A stretch of DNA of 38,089 nucleotides from Aureimonas endophytica (GTDB taxonomy: Bacteria; Pseudomonadota; Alphaproteobacteria; Rhizobiales; Rhizobiaceae): the NCBI RefSeq assembly GCF_014642635.1, contig NZ_BMIQ01000014.1, forward strand, positions 1 through 38,089, given 5' to 3'. Shown piece by piece: positions 6,065 through 15,600 of this stretch. The notes below the pieces were generated by a model. That model saw only the letters and a program-made list of their open reading frames with translations. It did no database searches and was not told the DNA's origin. The translations under genes were made by a program, and so were the position numbers. Positions within the stretch are counted from its first letter, which is position 1. Every line of letters begins with the position of its first letter.

Positions 6065-9000
6065 GTGGCGATCTACTCTTTCCGCCAGTCCATCATCTCC
6101 GCCGGCAGCGGCCTGTCTGCCGTCGCCGCCGCCGCCTATCGCCATTCCGCCCGCATGGAGAATGATTTCTCCAACCGCGTCGAGAACTACAGCCAGAAGC
6201 CCGGCACCCTGCATTCCGAACTGGCGCTTCCCGCCGACGCCCCGCAATGGCTGCGCGACGAGTTCGGCCTCGCCGCCCCGGACGGCTCCGCCCCAAGGCT
6301 CGAAGGGTCCGCCGCCGTTTCCGCCTCCGAGACGCTGTGGAACATCGTCGAATGGAACGAGAAGCGCCGCGACGCGCAATATGCCGCCGAGCTCGTCCTC
6401 GCCCTGCCGGTCGAGCTCTCCCACGAAGAGAATATCGCGCTCGTCCGCGCCTTTGTCGCCGAGACCTATACCGCCAAGGGCCGTATCGCCGACTGGGCCT
6501 TCCACCTGCCGCCCGGGCGCGAGCACAACCCGCATGTCCACATCCTCTCGACCCTGCGGCCGCTGACCGACACCGGCTTCGGCCCGAAGGCCGTGATCGC
6601 CTGCGACGCGGCGGGCGAGCCCGTCCGCAACGCCAAAGGCGACGTCGTTTATCAGCGCTGGGCCGCCTCCAAGCCCGAGCTCTACGAGGCGCGCGCCGCC
6701 TGGGCCGACCACGTCAACGAGGCGCTCGCCCGCGCCGGCCACGACATCACCGTCGACCACCGCTCCTTCCACGATCGCGGCATCGAGGCGATCATCCCGA
6801 CCGCCCATCGCGGCAAGACCGAGCACATGCCCGAGACCGGTCCGGCGCTCGAAGTGCGCGCCTTCGACGCCGAGGAGCAGGCCGCCAACTTCGCCGCCTT
6901 CCGCCAGAACCCCTCGCTCGTTCTGGAACAGATCACGCGCGAGCGCTCGACCTTCGACACGCGCGACATCGCCCGCATGATCCATCGCTATGCCGGGCGC
7001 GGCGACGACTTCCAGGCGCTGCTCCACGCGGTCGGCGCCCTGCCCGAACTCGTCGCCGTCCAGGCCGAGATCCACGACCCCGAGACCAACCGCGTCGTCC
7101 AGCGCGAGCGCTTCACGACGCTCGCCGTCCTCGAGCGCGAGGCCGAGCTGCGCCGGCTCGTCGGGGCCCGCGCGCAGGACCTCGCCTTCGCCACCGACGA
7201 GAAGCGCCGCGGTGCCGCGATCGCCCGCTCGCAGGAGACGCAGGGCTTTGCCTATTCGCCCGAACAGCGGGCGGCGATCGGACGCCTGACGCGCGCCGAA
7301 GGCGTCGCCGTCATGGTCGGCATCGCCGGCGCCGGCAAGTCGACCGTGCTGCGGGCCGTCGGCGAGATCTATCGCGGCGAGGCTGTGGCGGTTCACGGCG
7401 GCGCGCTTGCCGGCAAGGCGGCCGACAATCTCCAGCAGTCGGCCGGGATCGCCAGCCGGACGCTGGCCTCCTGGGAGCGGGCCTGGGAGAAGGGTTTCGA
7501 CCGGCTGGAAAAGGGCGACGTCTTCGTGCTCGACGAGGCGGGAATGGTCGCCTGCGAGCAGATGCGCCGGGTGCTCGATCACCTCGACGGCTTCGGCGCC
7601 AAGGTCGTCCTGGTCGGCGACGCCCGTCAGCTGCAGCCGATCGAGGCGGGCGCCGCCTTTCGCTCGATCGCCGACGCGGTCGGCTATGTCGAACTCACCG
7701 AAGTGCGCCGCCAGGAGCGCGAGGATCACGCCGCCGCCAGCGTTCTCTTCGGCGCCGGCGAGACCCGTTCGGCGCTCGACATCTACCGCGCCAATGACAG
7801 CCTCGTCTTCCACGACGAACGCTCCGCCGCCCTCGCGGCGGCAACCGCGAACTGGCGCCACGACTGGCGCGCCGGCAGCGACGTGATGATGCTCGCCCAT
7901 GCCAACAAGGACGTCGCGGCGCTGAATCGCCTGGCGCGCGAGGCCATCCAAGCCGAGGGCGGACTGACCGGCGACACGCCCTTCCTCACCGCGCGCGGCC
8001 TGCGCGACTTCGCCGTCGGCGAGCGCGTCCTGTTTCTGGAGAACGACAGGCAGCTCGGCCTGCGCAACGGCACGATCGGCACGCTCACCGAGGTCGGCCG
8101 CGACCGGCTCGTCGCCGCGCTGCCGGGCCGGGTCGAACCGGTCACGATCGAGCGCGAGCGCTACAACAATCTCGACTACGGCTATGCCGCGACGATCCAC
8201 AAGGCGCAGGGCTCGACCTTCGACCGGGTGCATGTCGTCGCCGGCGGAACGATGGACGCGCAGCTCACCTATGTCGCGCTGTCGCGCCACCGCGAGGCGG
8301 TGACGGTTCACCTCGCCCTCGACAGCTTCGCCCGGCCCGGCAGGACGCGGCGGGCGACGCCCGAGGAGGCGCTGGAGCGCCTTGCCACCGAGCGGCTGAA
8401 GGACACCTCGCTCGACTATGCCGGGCAGCCGGACTACCGCGAGGCGCTCGACGCGCTGGTGGCGCGGCGGGAGGAAGAGGCGGCCCGCGCGCAGAGCTTT
8501 GCCGGTCGCTTCGAGGCCTTCCTCGAGAACCGCGGCCTGGCGCATCCGGCGGAGGTCCTCCAGTCGATCCGCGACTATGCCGCGACGGTGATCGAGCGGG
8601 CGCGGCCGATCCTGGCGGCGGAAGAGATCCGCGTTCCGACCGGTCCCTCGCCGGAGCAGCTGGCGGCGATCGCGGCGCGCGGCCTGGTGGCGGGGGAAGC
8701 GCTGCGCCCGGCCCTCAACCGGCTGCGCGAGGTGCAGTCGCATTCGGCCGCGATGCATCACGAGGGAAGCGCGCGCCGCTCCGCCTTCTTCACGGCCGAG
8801 ACGGTGCTGACGCGCTCGGAGGCGGCGCCGGCGATGCGCGACTATGCCGAGCGCGTCGCGGCCGTTCTCTCCCCGACCGTCATCGTCGCGATCGGCCCCG
8901 ATCTCAGCGAGGCGCCCGAGGAACCGCGGCTTTCGTCGCTTCCCATGGAGGTGCGGGACGCCCTCCAGGCGAACTGGCGGGACGTCCATGCGGTGGCGCG

Positions 9001-10003
9001 CGCCGCCTGGGAGCTCGGGCTCATGACGACGCTGCGCGACGTCGACACCGGCTACCGTCAGCTGCGCGCCGACGAGGCCGCCGAGCGCGACTATCGCGAG
9101 GGGCTGGAGGCGCCGTCCCGCCCCGCGGACGAAACGCGCGGCGCTCCGTCAGCCGATCGCGGCGACGCGCGCGGATCGGCCTCCGGGCCCACCCACGCGA
9201 CGCCGCCACCCGCCCCGGCGATCCCGCTGATCCCGGCCGTCACGACCTGGCCGGTTCCGCTCGAGGCCGCCGTCGCGCGGACCGTTCTGACCGGGTCCCG
9301 GGTCGCGGCGTTCGAGCGCTCCGCACGCGAGCACGCGGCCCGCATCTGGCGCGATCCCGAGACCGCCTGGACGACGATCCGCGCCGAGGTGCTCGCGTCG
9401 CGGCACGACGCGAGAGCGGTGCTCCGGCACATCCGCACCGAGCCGCAGAGCTATGGCGAGCTCCTCGGCGGCCGCACGCTTCTGCGGCGGCCCGATGCCG
9501 AGCGTCAGGCGGCGCTCGACCGCGTGTCCTTCCTCACCTCCTCGCTCAACCACTTCGTCGTCTCCATCGGCGTCAGCGAGCCGGTCGAGCGCGAGAAGGA
9601 AACGCGCTGGCGCGCCGCGCTGGCCGGGCCGCTGCCGGACCTGTCGCCGGACGCGCGCCGGCTGCTCGACGACCTCAACCACGCCCATGCGCTGCGGCGC
9701 CCCGGCACGAACGAGACGGCGCAGGAGCTGACGCTGCGCGCGCTCGCCGATCGCCCGCTCTTCGAAGAGCTGAAGGCGTGGAGCGCGAAGCTCGAGGAGC
9801 GCCTCGCCGTGCCGAAGGCGGTCGAGCGCATCCCAGGCCTCTCCCCGGACGATCGGCGCGCGATCGGCGCGCTCTCCGAGGCGATCGACACCGCCCGACT
9901 GGAAGTGCGCGCCGCCGGCTCGCTCGAGCGCAGCCGCGCCTATGAGCGCGAGCAGGAGCGTACCTACGGCCGCGACCGGGACATCGGCTACGAGCGCGGC
10001 TGA
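6065..10003 (+). CDS. traA: Ti-type conjugative transfer relaxase/helicase TraA
   Basis: A 1312-residue protein that nicks and unwinds plasmid DNA for conjugation. The GTG at 6065 is chosen because it gives the family's usual N-terminus (MAIYSFRQ when started). Residues 1-240 are a MobA/MobL (MobQ) relaxase: Tyr25 in AVAAAAYRHSARM is the likely nucleophile, and HNPHVH near residue 155 is the metal-binding histidine cluster. Residues about 400-770 are a RecD/TrwC-like superfamily 1 helicase with Walker A GIAGAGKST (about 422), Walker B VLDEAG (about 488), VLVGDARQLQP, TIHKAQGSTFDRV and YVALSRHR. The remaining 540 residues are helical and charged, as in other TraA proteins. It lies just downstream of its oriT. 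No mating-pair formation genes are in the window, so mobilisation may depend on another system. Confidence 0.93.
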   Translation: MAIYSFRQSIISAGSGLSAVAAAAYRHSARMENDFSNRVENYSQKPGTLHSELALPADAPQWLRDEFGLAAPDGSAPRLEGSAAVSASETLWNIVEWNEKRRDAQYAAELVLALPVELSHEENIALVRAFVAETYTAKGRIADWAFHLPPGREHNPHVHILSTLRPLTDTGFGPKAVIACDAAGEPVRNAKGDVVYQRWAASKPELYEARAAWADHVNEALARAGHDITVDHRSFHDRGIEAIIPTAHRGKTEHMPETGPALEVRAFDAEEQAANFAAFRQNPSLVLEQITRERSTFDTRDIARMIHRYAGRGDDFQALLHAVGALPELVAVQAEIHDPETNRVVQRERFTTLAVLEREAELRRLVGARAQDLAFATDEKRRGAAIARSQETQGFAYSPEQRAAIGRLTRAEGVAVMVGIAGAGKSTVLRAVGEIYRGEAVAVHGGALAGKAADNLQQSAGIASRTLASWERAWEKGFDRLEKGDVFVLDEAGMVACEQMRRVLDHLDGFGAKVVLVGDARQLQPIEAGAAFRSIADAVGYVELTEVRRQEREDHAAASVLFGAGETRSALDIYRANDSLVFHDERSAALAAATANWRHDWRAGSDVMMLAHANKDVAALNRLAREAIQAEGGLTGDTPFLTARGLRDFAVGERVLFLENDRQLGLRNGTIGTLTEVGRDRLVAALPGRVEPVTIERERYNNLDYGYAATIHKAQGSTFDRVHVVAGGTMDAQLTYVALSRHREAVTVHLALDSFARPGRTRRATPEEALERLATERLKDTSLDYAGQPDYREALDALVARREEEAARAQSFAGRFEAFLENRGLAHPAEVLQSIRDYAATVIERARPILAAEEIRVPTGPSPEQLAAIAARGLVAGEALRPALNRLREVQSHSAAMHHEGSARRSAFFTAETVLTRSEAAPAMRDYAERVAAVLSPTVIVAIGPDLSEAPEEPRLSSLPMEVRDALQANWRDVHAVARAAWELGLMTTLRDVDTGYRQLRADEAAERDYREGLEAPSRPADETRGAPSADRGDARGSASGPTHATPPPAPAIPLIPAVTTWPVPLEAAVARTVLTGSRVAAFERSAREHAARIWRDPETAWTTIRAEVLASRHDARAVLRHIRTEPQSYGELLGGRTLLRRPDAERQAALDRVSFLTSSLNHFVVSIGVSEPVEREKETRWRAALAGPLPDLSPDARRLLDDLNHAHALRRPGTNETAQELTLRALADRPLFEELKAWSAKLEERLAVPKAVERIPGLSPDDRRAIGALSEAIDTARLEVRAAGSLERSRAYEREQERTYGRDRDIGYERG

Positions 10004-10342
10004 CGGCCGGGCAACGCGCCGGTCGCGGGCAGAGGACGAGGCAGGGCAACGGGGCGATCTCGCCGCAGGCGAGAGGGCAGGCGCGGCCGTTTCCCTTGGC
10101 CGGATGCAGGCCAGGGTGGTATTCTATCCACGCTTCGTGCCGGCTGCGTTGAGGATGACGTTGGATCTACCCGACACCTCGCCAGCCCAAGCGCGGAGGT
10201 GCAATCGCTGATGTGGATTAGAATTTCAAACGTCGCGCTGATGGATTGCTAGAACTCGCGGTTGAGCCGCCCACAAAGCATTGTCGCTACGATCTTTGTT
10301 TTGTACGGGGGGGCCTAACCACTAGCCTTCGACTGTGAGAGC
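10004..10342. other. Intergenic stretch between traA and the acyltransferase
   Basis: No convincing gene. The base composition changes here from the very GC-rich traA to the more AT-rich acyltransferase, around 10200. A run of Gs lies at 10308-10314. This is the left boundary of the polysaccharide island. No terminal repeat or attachment site was recognised. Confidence 0.4.
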
Positions 10343-12301
10343 ATGGCCGGCAGTTCTGGTACCTCCTACAGAGGCGACATTGATGGCCTCAGAGCCATTT
10401 CGGTTCTCCTTGTCGTTGTATTTCACTATTTCCCCGAATTGATTTCCGGCGGTTATATTGGAGTAGACGTTTTCTTCGTGATCTCTGGCTTTCTGATTAC
10501 GAAGGTCATCATGAATGGCATAGATGAGAAGCGGTTCTCATTCTTTGAATTTTATGCGCGACGCGCTAGGCGGATTTTCCCTGGACTTCTGACTGTACTC
10601 GTGAGCTGCTTGGTATTTGGAGCGATGGTCCTTCGGCCCGACGAATACGAGACTCTTGGGCGCTACACCGCTGCTGCAGCCTTTTCGGTCATCAACTTCG
10701 CTCTCTACAAGGATGTCGGCTACTTCGCTCAACCGGCGGATACAAAGCCGCTGCTGCATCTTTGGTCGCTATCGGTCGAAGAGCAGTTTTACCTATTCTT
10801 CCCAATATTGCTTGTCGCGTTGCGCAAGGTGGGCCTGTCGTATCGACCGATTTTCATAGCAATGCTGGGTCTATCGCTCGTGTGCTGCCTGATATGGACC
10901 GACGAGGACCCAAGTGGCGCCTTCTACTTTCCCTTGTCCCGTGCCTGGGAACTTCTTGCGGGCGCCGTGGTTGCGACGAGAGACTTACGGATGTCAGAGC
11001 GAGTGTCGAGTTTCGGCACTTTAGCAGGTGTTGGGCTCATACTCGCAGGCGGTGTGTTTCTCAACGACCGCTTCGCATATCCAAGCGGATGGGCCACGAT
11101 CCCGGTGGCTGGAGCGCTCCTCATCATTTCGACGGGCCATTGTCGATCGAAAGCCCTGCTGCTCGATAACGCCCCGATGCGGCACATCGGGAAACTGAGT
11201 TACGTCCTCTATCTCTGGCATTGGCCAGCTCTCTCATTTGCGACGATTCTCACGATCGGCACGCCAACGAAAACGGAGAAACTTGCACTTCTCTGCCTCA
11301 GCATCGGTCTCACGGTGCTTACTCATTTCACGGTTGAAAAGCCGCTTCGCGTGGGAGGTTTGAAGAGGGCAGCGACTGTTTCCGCCTTAACTGCCTGTCT
11401 TGGAGCAGGTGGCTGGTTTGTGTTCTGGTCACAAGGCTTGCCGCAACGAATTGCCTTCCCCGATGCATTGCCCACCGCCTTTCTTTGGGATCAACAAAAA
11501 TTGTCGGTCCAAACGGCGTGTATGAATCGCCATGAGAACATCGCGCATCCAATGTTTTGCTTGGAAACGCCAGGACACGAGCCTGTAATCGCACTCCTTG
11601 GAGATAGTCACGCGAACGCCCTGTTCTACGGCGTTGCACATCATTATGAGAGGCTAGGAAAAGGCGTTGTAAACTTTAGCCTTCCTGGCTGTCCGATGCT
11701 CTACGGCATATCGGCACGACAGGCGGACGGTATCGACACGTGCGAACGTGCTGGGAGGATCTTAGACTACGTGAAGGCGTCGACAACAATTACGGACGTC
11801 ATCCTCCACACGAGAGGACCATTCTACACTAGCGGACGCGGTTTTGGAGAAGCAGAAAGTCGGGCATGGGTCAATCTGGTGGATACTAAAGAAGGTGTTG
11901 CAGACAATCAAAAAGTTTACCTTGCAGCGTTGGATCGCACACTCGAGTCATTAATCGAGGCAAGTAAACGGATCACAATCATACTTGATGTTCCTGAGCT
12001 CGGGTTCGATCCGCGAAAATGCTTCCAATCCCGCCCCCTGAGCATACTAGCAGTTTCTACGCAGCGGTGCTCGGTTCCAATCGAAGAATTCCAATCTCGA
12101 AACGCCGATTATCGTCGAGATCTGATGTATATCCTCGCAAAATTCCCATCTATTGAAGTTAAAGATCCCGCGTCTCTCTTTTGTGACAGGCGATCCTGCA
12201 GAGTGAATGTGGAGAATAAAATTCTGTACCGCGATAGCGGTCATCTTTCTTACGAAGGGTCTATTTGGGTGGGTGAAAAGTTGTTTGGGTATGGTCAATA
12301 G
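10343..12301 (+). CDS. OafA-like membrane O-acyltransferase with C-terminal SGNH domain
   Basis: A 652-residue integral membrane acyltransferase. Residues about 10-340 are an acyltransferase-3 domain with some ten membrane segments; the signature is YRGDIDGLRAISVLLVVVFH, which contains the catalytic histidine, followed by GGYIGVDVFFVISGFLI and WSLSVEEQFYLFFP. Residues about 385-650 are a periplasmic SGNH hydrolase-like domain, with the serine in LLGDSHAN (about 419-424) and the Asp/His pair in DSGHLSYEG near the end. Proteins of this architecture O-acetylate O-antigen or other surface glycans, the first half passing the acyl group across the membrane. It would modify the polysaccharide made by the neighbouring genes. 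Base composition is clearly more AT-rich than traA, which suggests separate acquisition. It stands alone, facing the IS cluster. Confidence 0.88.
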   Translation: MAGSSGTSYRGDIDGLRAISVLLVVVFHYFPELISGGYIGVDVFFVISGFLITKVIMNGIDEKRFSFFEFYARRARRIFPGLLTVLVSCLVFGAMVLRPDEYETLGRYTAAAAFSVINFALYKDVGYFAQPADTKPLLHLWSLSVEEQFYLFFPILLVALRKVGLSYRPIFIAMLGLSLVCCLIWTDEDPSGAFYFPLSRAWELLAGAVVATRDLRMSERVSSFGTLAGVGLILAGGVFLNDRFAYPSGWATIPVAGALLIISTGHCRSKALLLDNAPMRHIGKLSYVLYLWHWPALSFATILTIGTPTKTEKLALLCLSIGLTVLTHFTVEKPLRVGGLKRAATVSALTACLGAGGWFVFWSQGLPQRIAFPDALPTAFLWDQQKLSVQTACMNRHENIAHPMFCLETPGHEPVIALLGDSHANALFYGVAHHYERLGKGVVNFSLPGCPMLYGISARQADGIDTCERAGRILDYVKASTTITDVILHTRGPFYTSGRGFGEAESRAWVNLVDTKEGVADNQKVYLAALDRTLESLIEASKRITIILDVPELGFDPRKCFQSRPLSILAVSTQRCSVPIEEFQSRNADYRRDLMYILAKFPSIEVKDPASLFCDRRSCRVNVENKILYRDSGHLSYEGSIWVGEKLFGYGQ

Positions 12302-12354
12302 AATTGGTCGGCCCTGCGGAAAGGGGTCTTCCTTAAAGTAGGTTTTGGAGCCTC

Positions 12355-12450
12355 CGAAAGACACCAAACAGCGGACTCGTTACACATTGATCTAAACGCG
12401 GACGGGGGTGAGTTTGATGGCAGCGAGGAAGTCGTTTGCCATCTGTCGTA
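12355..12450 (-). pseudogene. Relic of an IS5-family transposase C-terminus
   Basis: The minus strand reads ANDFLAAIKLTPVRV, a stop, then INV, and NESAV in the next frame. This resembles the end of IS5-type transposases (ARNFLAAVKLASIRIWL...YES). A TAG sits where tryptophan is expected and a one-base shift follows. Only about 30 codons remain. Confidence 0.3.
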
Positions 12451-12469
12451 ACGGGAAGCGAGGCCGGGC

Positions 12470-12842
12470 TTACCAGGCAATGACCTCTTCCAGCACCGCG
12501 GCGGTCACCGCACTGATTAGATCGGGTGAGCCCGCAATGCTGTAGAACTCGCGCAGGTGCCCGACGATCTCGCGGGTGCTCCTGCCGCGGGCATACATCG
12601 ACACGATCTTATCATCGAAGCCGGGAATGCGGCGCTGATGGCGGGCGATCCGTTGCTTATCGAACGTCGCTTGCCGATCACGCGGCATTGATAGCTCGAT
12701 CCGGCTTGGCTCGGTCGTGACCGTCTTGCGGCCATAGCCGTTCCGCTTGTTGCCGGCATCCTCGCCCGCCAGATGGTGCTCCATCTCGGCGTTAAGCGCC
12801 CCGTCGGGCAGAGCCTTCTTCAACTCGTCCAGAAGGCCATAA
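12470..12842 (-). pseudogene. IS256-family transposase, N-terminal fragment
   Basis: The frame reads LLDELKKALPDGALNAEMEHHL, then GNKRNGYGRKTV, IELSMPRDR, PGFDDKIVSMYARGRSTREI and SPDLISAVTAAVLEEVIAW. This is the conserved N-terminal third of IS256-family (Mutator-like) DDE transposases, which are normally about 400 residues long. It is cut at its 5' end by the IS66 element at 12843 and ends in a stop right after the IAW motif, so the catalytic core is missing. It cannot transpose. Confidence 0.85.
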
Positions 12843-12900
12843 GTACGCCACCGGTGAGGGCCGCCTATTGAACTGACCGGCTTGGTAAGAGACTGCGCGT

Positions 12901-13284
12901 ATGGACGTCCATAAGCTCAGACCCTTCGAGCGGTTGGAGATCGTGGCGACGGGTCGTCGTCGTCGCTGGAGCGATGACGAGAAGCTTCGGATCGTGATGG
13001 AAAGCCAGTCGGCGCCGCGCATGGTCTCAATGACGGCGCGTCGACACGGGATCTCACGCTCGCAGTTGGGAACGTGGCTGCGTAGCTTTCGCGCCGAGCG
13101 TCTGTCATCTCATCCGGCATCAGCCTTCGTGCCGGTCCTGGTCGGCCCTGAGCCTGTGCCCGAACCTGTTGCCGTCACCGACGAAACGGCGATCGTGGTG
13201 GAGTTGCCGACGGGCGGACGGCTGCGGATGTCGGCTTCGACGCCGCCAGCGCTGGCCGCAGCGGTTCTCAAGGCGCTGCGATAA
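12901..13284 (+). CDS. tnpA: IS66 accessory protein TnpA
   Basis: A 127-residue protein with an N-terminal helix-turn-helix: RRRRWSDDEKLRIVMESQ, then SMTARRHGISRSQLGTWLRS. This is typical of the first IS66 ORF, which helps transposition, probably by binding the element ends. The rest is a Val/Pro/Glu linker and a small domain ending LPTGGRLRMSAS, also family-typical. It overlaps the start of tnpB. Confidence 0.88.
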   Translation: MDVHKLRPFERLEIVATGRRRRWSDDEKLRIVMESQSAPRMVSMTARRHGISRSQLGTWLRSFRAERLSSHPASAFVPVLVGPEPVPEPVAVTDETAIVVELPTGGRLRMSASTPPALAAAVLKALR

Positions 13285-13622
13285 TCCCGTCTCGGGCGCG
13301 GGTGTGGATCGCGATAGGCCACACCGACATGCGGCGGGGCATGCAGGGGCTTTCCCTTCAGGTCCAGGAGGGGCTGAAGCGCGATCCAAACGGCGGCGAT
13401 CTCTTCGTCTTTCGTGGGCGCAGCGGATCGCTGGTGAAGATCCTGTGGCACGACGGGATCGGGCTGTCGCTTTATGCCAAGAGGCTGGAGCGGGGACGCT
13501 TCATCTGGCCCTTGGCCAAGGACGGCGTCGTAGCTCTGACGCACACGGATCTAGCCTGCCTTCTCGATGGGATCGATTGGCGCAACCCGCAGCGAACCTG
13601 GCGTCCTGAAGCGGCGGGATAG
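13281..13622 (+). CDS. tnpB: IS66 Orf2 (TnpB)
   Basis: The product reads IPSRARVWIAIGHTDMRRGM and continues with GDLFVFRGRSG and RLERGRFIWP, the standard IS66 Orf2 signatures; about 113 residues. Family members begin MIP...VRVWLA at an ATG overlapping the tnpA stop (ATGA). Here the corresponding triplet is ATA (13281-13283), overlapping the TAA of tnpA. Translation would need to start at this poor codon through coupling, or at GTG 13302 within VWIAIGHTD, which loses seven residues. The gene is otherwise intact. Its exact role in transposition is not settled, though it is required in several IS66 elements. Confidence 0.85.
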   Translation: MIPSRARVWIAIGHTDMRRGMQGLSLQVQEGLKRDPNGGDLFVFRGRSGSLVKILWHDGIGLSLYAKRLERGRFIWPLAKDGVVALTHTDLACLLDGIDWRNPQRTWRPEAAG

Positions 13623-13695
13623 AGCGCAAAACCCTTTGCATTGCAGGGTCTACGTGCCAAAATCCTCGGGTCTCGAATGGACCCGATCCCTCTCG

Positions 13696-15330
13696 ATGCC
13701 CGATCTGCCGGACGACATCGCCGTCCTGAGGGCCGCGCTGGCGGCAGCAGAAAGGCGCGCCGATCTGGCCGAAGCGGACGCGGCGCATGCCAAGGTGAAG
13801 GCGTCCGGCATCGAGGCGCTTGTTGCCCATCTGACGCTGCAGATCGAGAAGCTGAAGCGCGAGCTTTACGGCGCGCGGTCCGAGCGCACGGCGCGCCTTC
13901 TCGACCAGTTGGAGATGCAGCTCGAGGACGCCGAGGCGGCGCTCACCGAGGATGAGCTGGCCGCCGAGCGGGCCGCCGCGAAGACCGCGACGGTCGCGCG
14001 CCTCGAGCGCCGGCGCCGCGGTGGCCGCAAGCCGTTCCCCGAGCACCTGCCACGCGAGCGTGTCGTCGTGTCGGCCCCGACCGCGTGCCAATGCTGCGGC
14101 TCGGATCGCCTGCGCAAGCTGGGCGAGGACGTCACCGAGACGCTAAAGATGATCCCGCTCCGCTGGAAGGTCGTCCAGACGGTCCGGGAGAAGTTCACCT
14201 GCCAGGACTGCGAGCGCATCAGCCAGGTGCCGGCACCGTTCCACCCGACGCCGCGAGGGTTCCTCGGCCCGAACCTCCTCGCGATGATCCTGTTCGACAA
14301 GTTCGGCCAACACCAGCCGCTGAACCGGCAGTCGGAGCGCTATGCCCGTGAGGGCATCGATCTGCCGCTTTCGACGCTGGCCGACCAAGTCGGCGCATGC
14401 GTGCACGCCCTTCGGCCGCTGCACGACCTTGTCGCCGCCCACGTCCTCTCGGCCGAACGCCTGCATGGCGACGACACGACCGTGCCGATCCTGGCCAAGG
14501 GCAAGACCGTGACGGGGCGGATCTGGACCTATGTGCGAGACAATAGTCCCTTTGGCGGCCCGGCTCCGCCGGAGGCCTTGTATCATGCCTCCCCGGATCG
14601 CACCGCCGAGCAGCCCGAGGAACACCTGATGGACTGGACCGGCATCCTGCAGGCCGACGCCTATTCCGGCTATGGGCGCTTTTGTGCTGCGGGACGAAGC
14701 CCAGGACCGCTGACCCAGGCTCTGTGTTGGGCACACGCCCGTCGCAAGTTCTTCGAACTCGCCGACATCGCGAAGAACGCACGTCGGGGAAAGAACGCGG
14801 CGCCGATCTCGCCCATGGCGTTGGAGGCGGTGAAGCGCATCGATGCCTTGTTCGCCATCGAGCGCGACATCAACGGCTTGCCTGCCGCCGAACGTCTGGC
14901 GAGCCGCCGGGAGCGTTCCATGCCGCTCCTTGCCGACTTCGAGGGGTGGATGCGCACCGAGAGGGCGCGCCTGTCGCGCCATGCCGATGTCGCCAAGGCG
15001 ATGGACTACATGCTGACCCGGTGGGATGCCTTCACCCGCTTCACGACCGACGGGCGCATCTGCCTGTCGAACAACGCCGCAGAGCGAGCCCTGCGCGGCA
15101 TCGCGCTCGGCCGACGCTCATGGACCTTCGCCGGCTCGCAGCGTGGCGCCGATCGTTGCGCCCTCATGCTGACGATGATCTCCACCGCCAAGCTCAACGA
15201 TATCGACCAGCAAGTCTGGCTCGCCGACGTTCTCGCCCGCATTGCCGATATCCCGCAGACTCGACTGCCAGAACTCCTGCCGTGGAACTGGGCCGTCGCA
15301 ACTCATCAGGATCAAGCCGTCGCTGCCTGA
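13696..15330 (+). CDS. tnpC: IS66 transposase TnpC
   Basis: A 544-residue DDE transposase; the ATG at 13696 gives the family-like MPDLPDDIAVLRAAL start. Residues 10-95 are a leucine-rich coiled coil (LTLQIEKLKRELYGARSER). A zinc-binding module follows (CQCCGSDRLRKLG and later CQDC). The catalytic core has Asp in LHGDDTTVPIL, Asp in LQADAYSGY and Glu in SNNAAERALRG, all present. The C-terminal IS66 domain ends in LPWNW. The gene has no internal stop, so the element could still be active. Confidence 0.92.
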   Translation: MPDLPDDIAVLRAALAAAERRADLAEADAAHAKVKASGIEALVAHLTLQIEKLKRELYGARSERTARLLDQLEMQLEDAEAALTEDELAAERAAAKTATVARLERRRRGGRKPFPEHLPRERVVVSAPTACQCCGSDRLRKLGEDVTETLKMIPLRWKVVQTVREKFTCQDCERISQVPAPFHPTPRGFLGPNLLAMILFDKFGQHQPLNRQSERYAREGIDLPLSTLADQVGACVHALRPLHDLVAAHVLSAERLHGDDTTVPILAKGKTVTGRIWTYVRDNSPFGGPAPPEALYHASPDRTAEQPEEHLMDWTGILQADAYSGYGRFCAAGRSPGPLTQALCWAHARRKFFELADIAKNARRGKNAAPISPMALEAVKRIDALFAIERDINGLPAAERLASRRERSMPLLADFEGWMRTERARLSRHADVAKAMDYMLTRWDAFTRFTTDGRICLSNNAAERALRGIALGRRSWTFAGSQRGADRCALMLTMISTAKLNDIDQQVWLADVLARIADIPQTRLPELLPWNWAVATHQDQAVAA

Positions 15331-15354
15331 CTGTGGCCTATGCCGGATGCATAC

Positions 15355-15600
15355 CGTGAGCCGGAGGGCGCCAACGAAGGTCGTTGTCTTCCAGTGGCTA
15401 TGCGGCACGCTGGATCGGCAACGCTCGCCCCGCGATGCCCGGCCGCGCAGCCGCGCCATCTTCGTGCTCAGCACTGTCTTGTCGATGAAGACGAGCTTGA
15501 CCGGACCGAGATCGAGTTGGCCATCAATCCAAGCCTGCCGTCGCTTTTAGATGTCCAGCCGTTCCTGCTCCAATGCGTGCGCGGTCTTTTTTGAACGTCC
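15355..15600 (-). pseudogene. IS630-family transposase fragment
   Basis: The minus strand reads KKTAHALEQERLDI, an in-frame TAA, then KRRQAWIDGQLDLGPVKLVF, IDKTVLSTKMARLRGRASRG and PHSHWKTTTFVGALRLT. This is the central DDE region of IS630/Tc1-mariner-like transposases, including the second catalytic Asp in VFIDKT. It stops abruptly at the right end of IS66, contains a stop and probably a frameshift near 15583, and lacks both termini. The gap from 15600 to 15692 holds nothing recognisable. Confidence 0.75.

Larger units (their letters stand above)
12843..15354 (+). mobile_element. IS66-family insertion sequence (2512 bp)
   Basis: The element contains tnpA, tnpB and tnpC in the usual order. 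The left end begins GTACGCCACCGGTGAGGGCC at 12843; the right end, read inward from 15354 on the minus strand, begins GTATGCATCCGGCATAGGCC. These ends match at 13 of the first 20 positions and start with the GTA typical of IS66. The flanking 8-mers are GGCCATAA on the left and CGTGAGCC on the right. They do not match, so no target duplication remains. The left flank is an IS256 fragment and the right flank is an IS630-like fragment, which indicates a rearrangement at one end after insertion. Confidence 0.85.

Noticed and set aside
5984-8989. A 1001-codon open frame on the minus strand opposite traA
   Set aside because: It is antisense to a clearly conserved relaxase/helicase gene. The product is Arg/Gly/Ala-rich without recognisable domains, as expected from codon bias in GC-rich DNA.
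10281-10309. Sigma70-like promoter before the acyltransferase
   Set aside because: TTGTCG followed by TACGGG at about 17 bp is a poor match, and alphaproteobacterial promoters are hard to call by eye.
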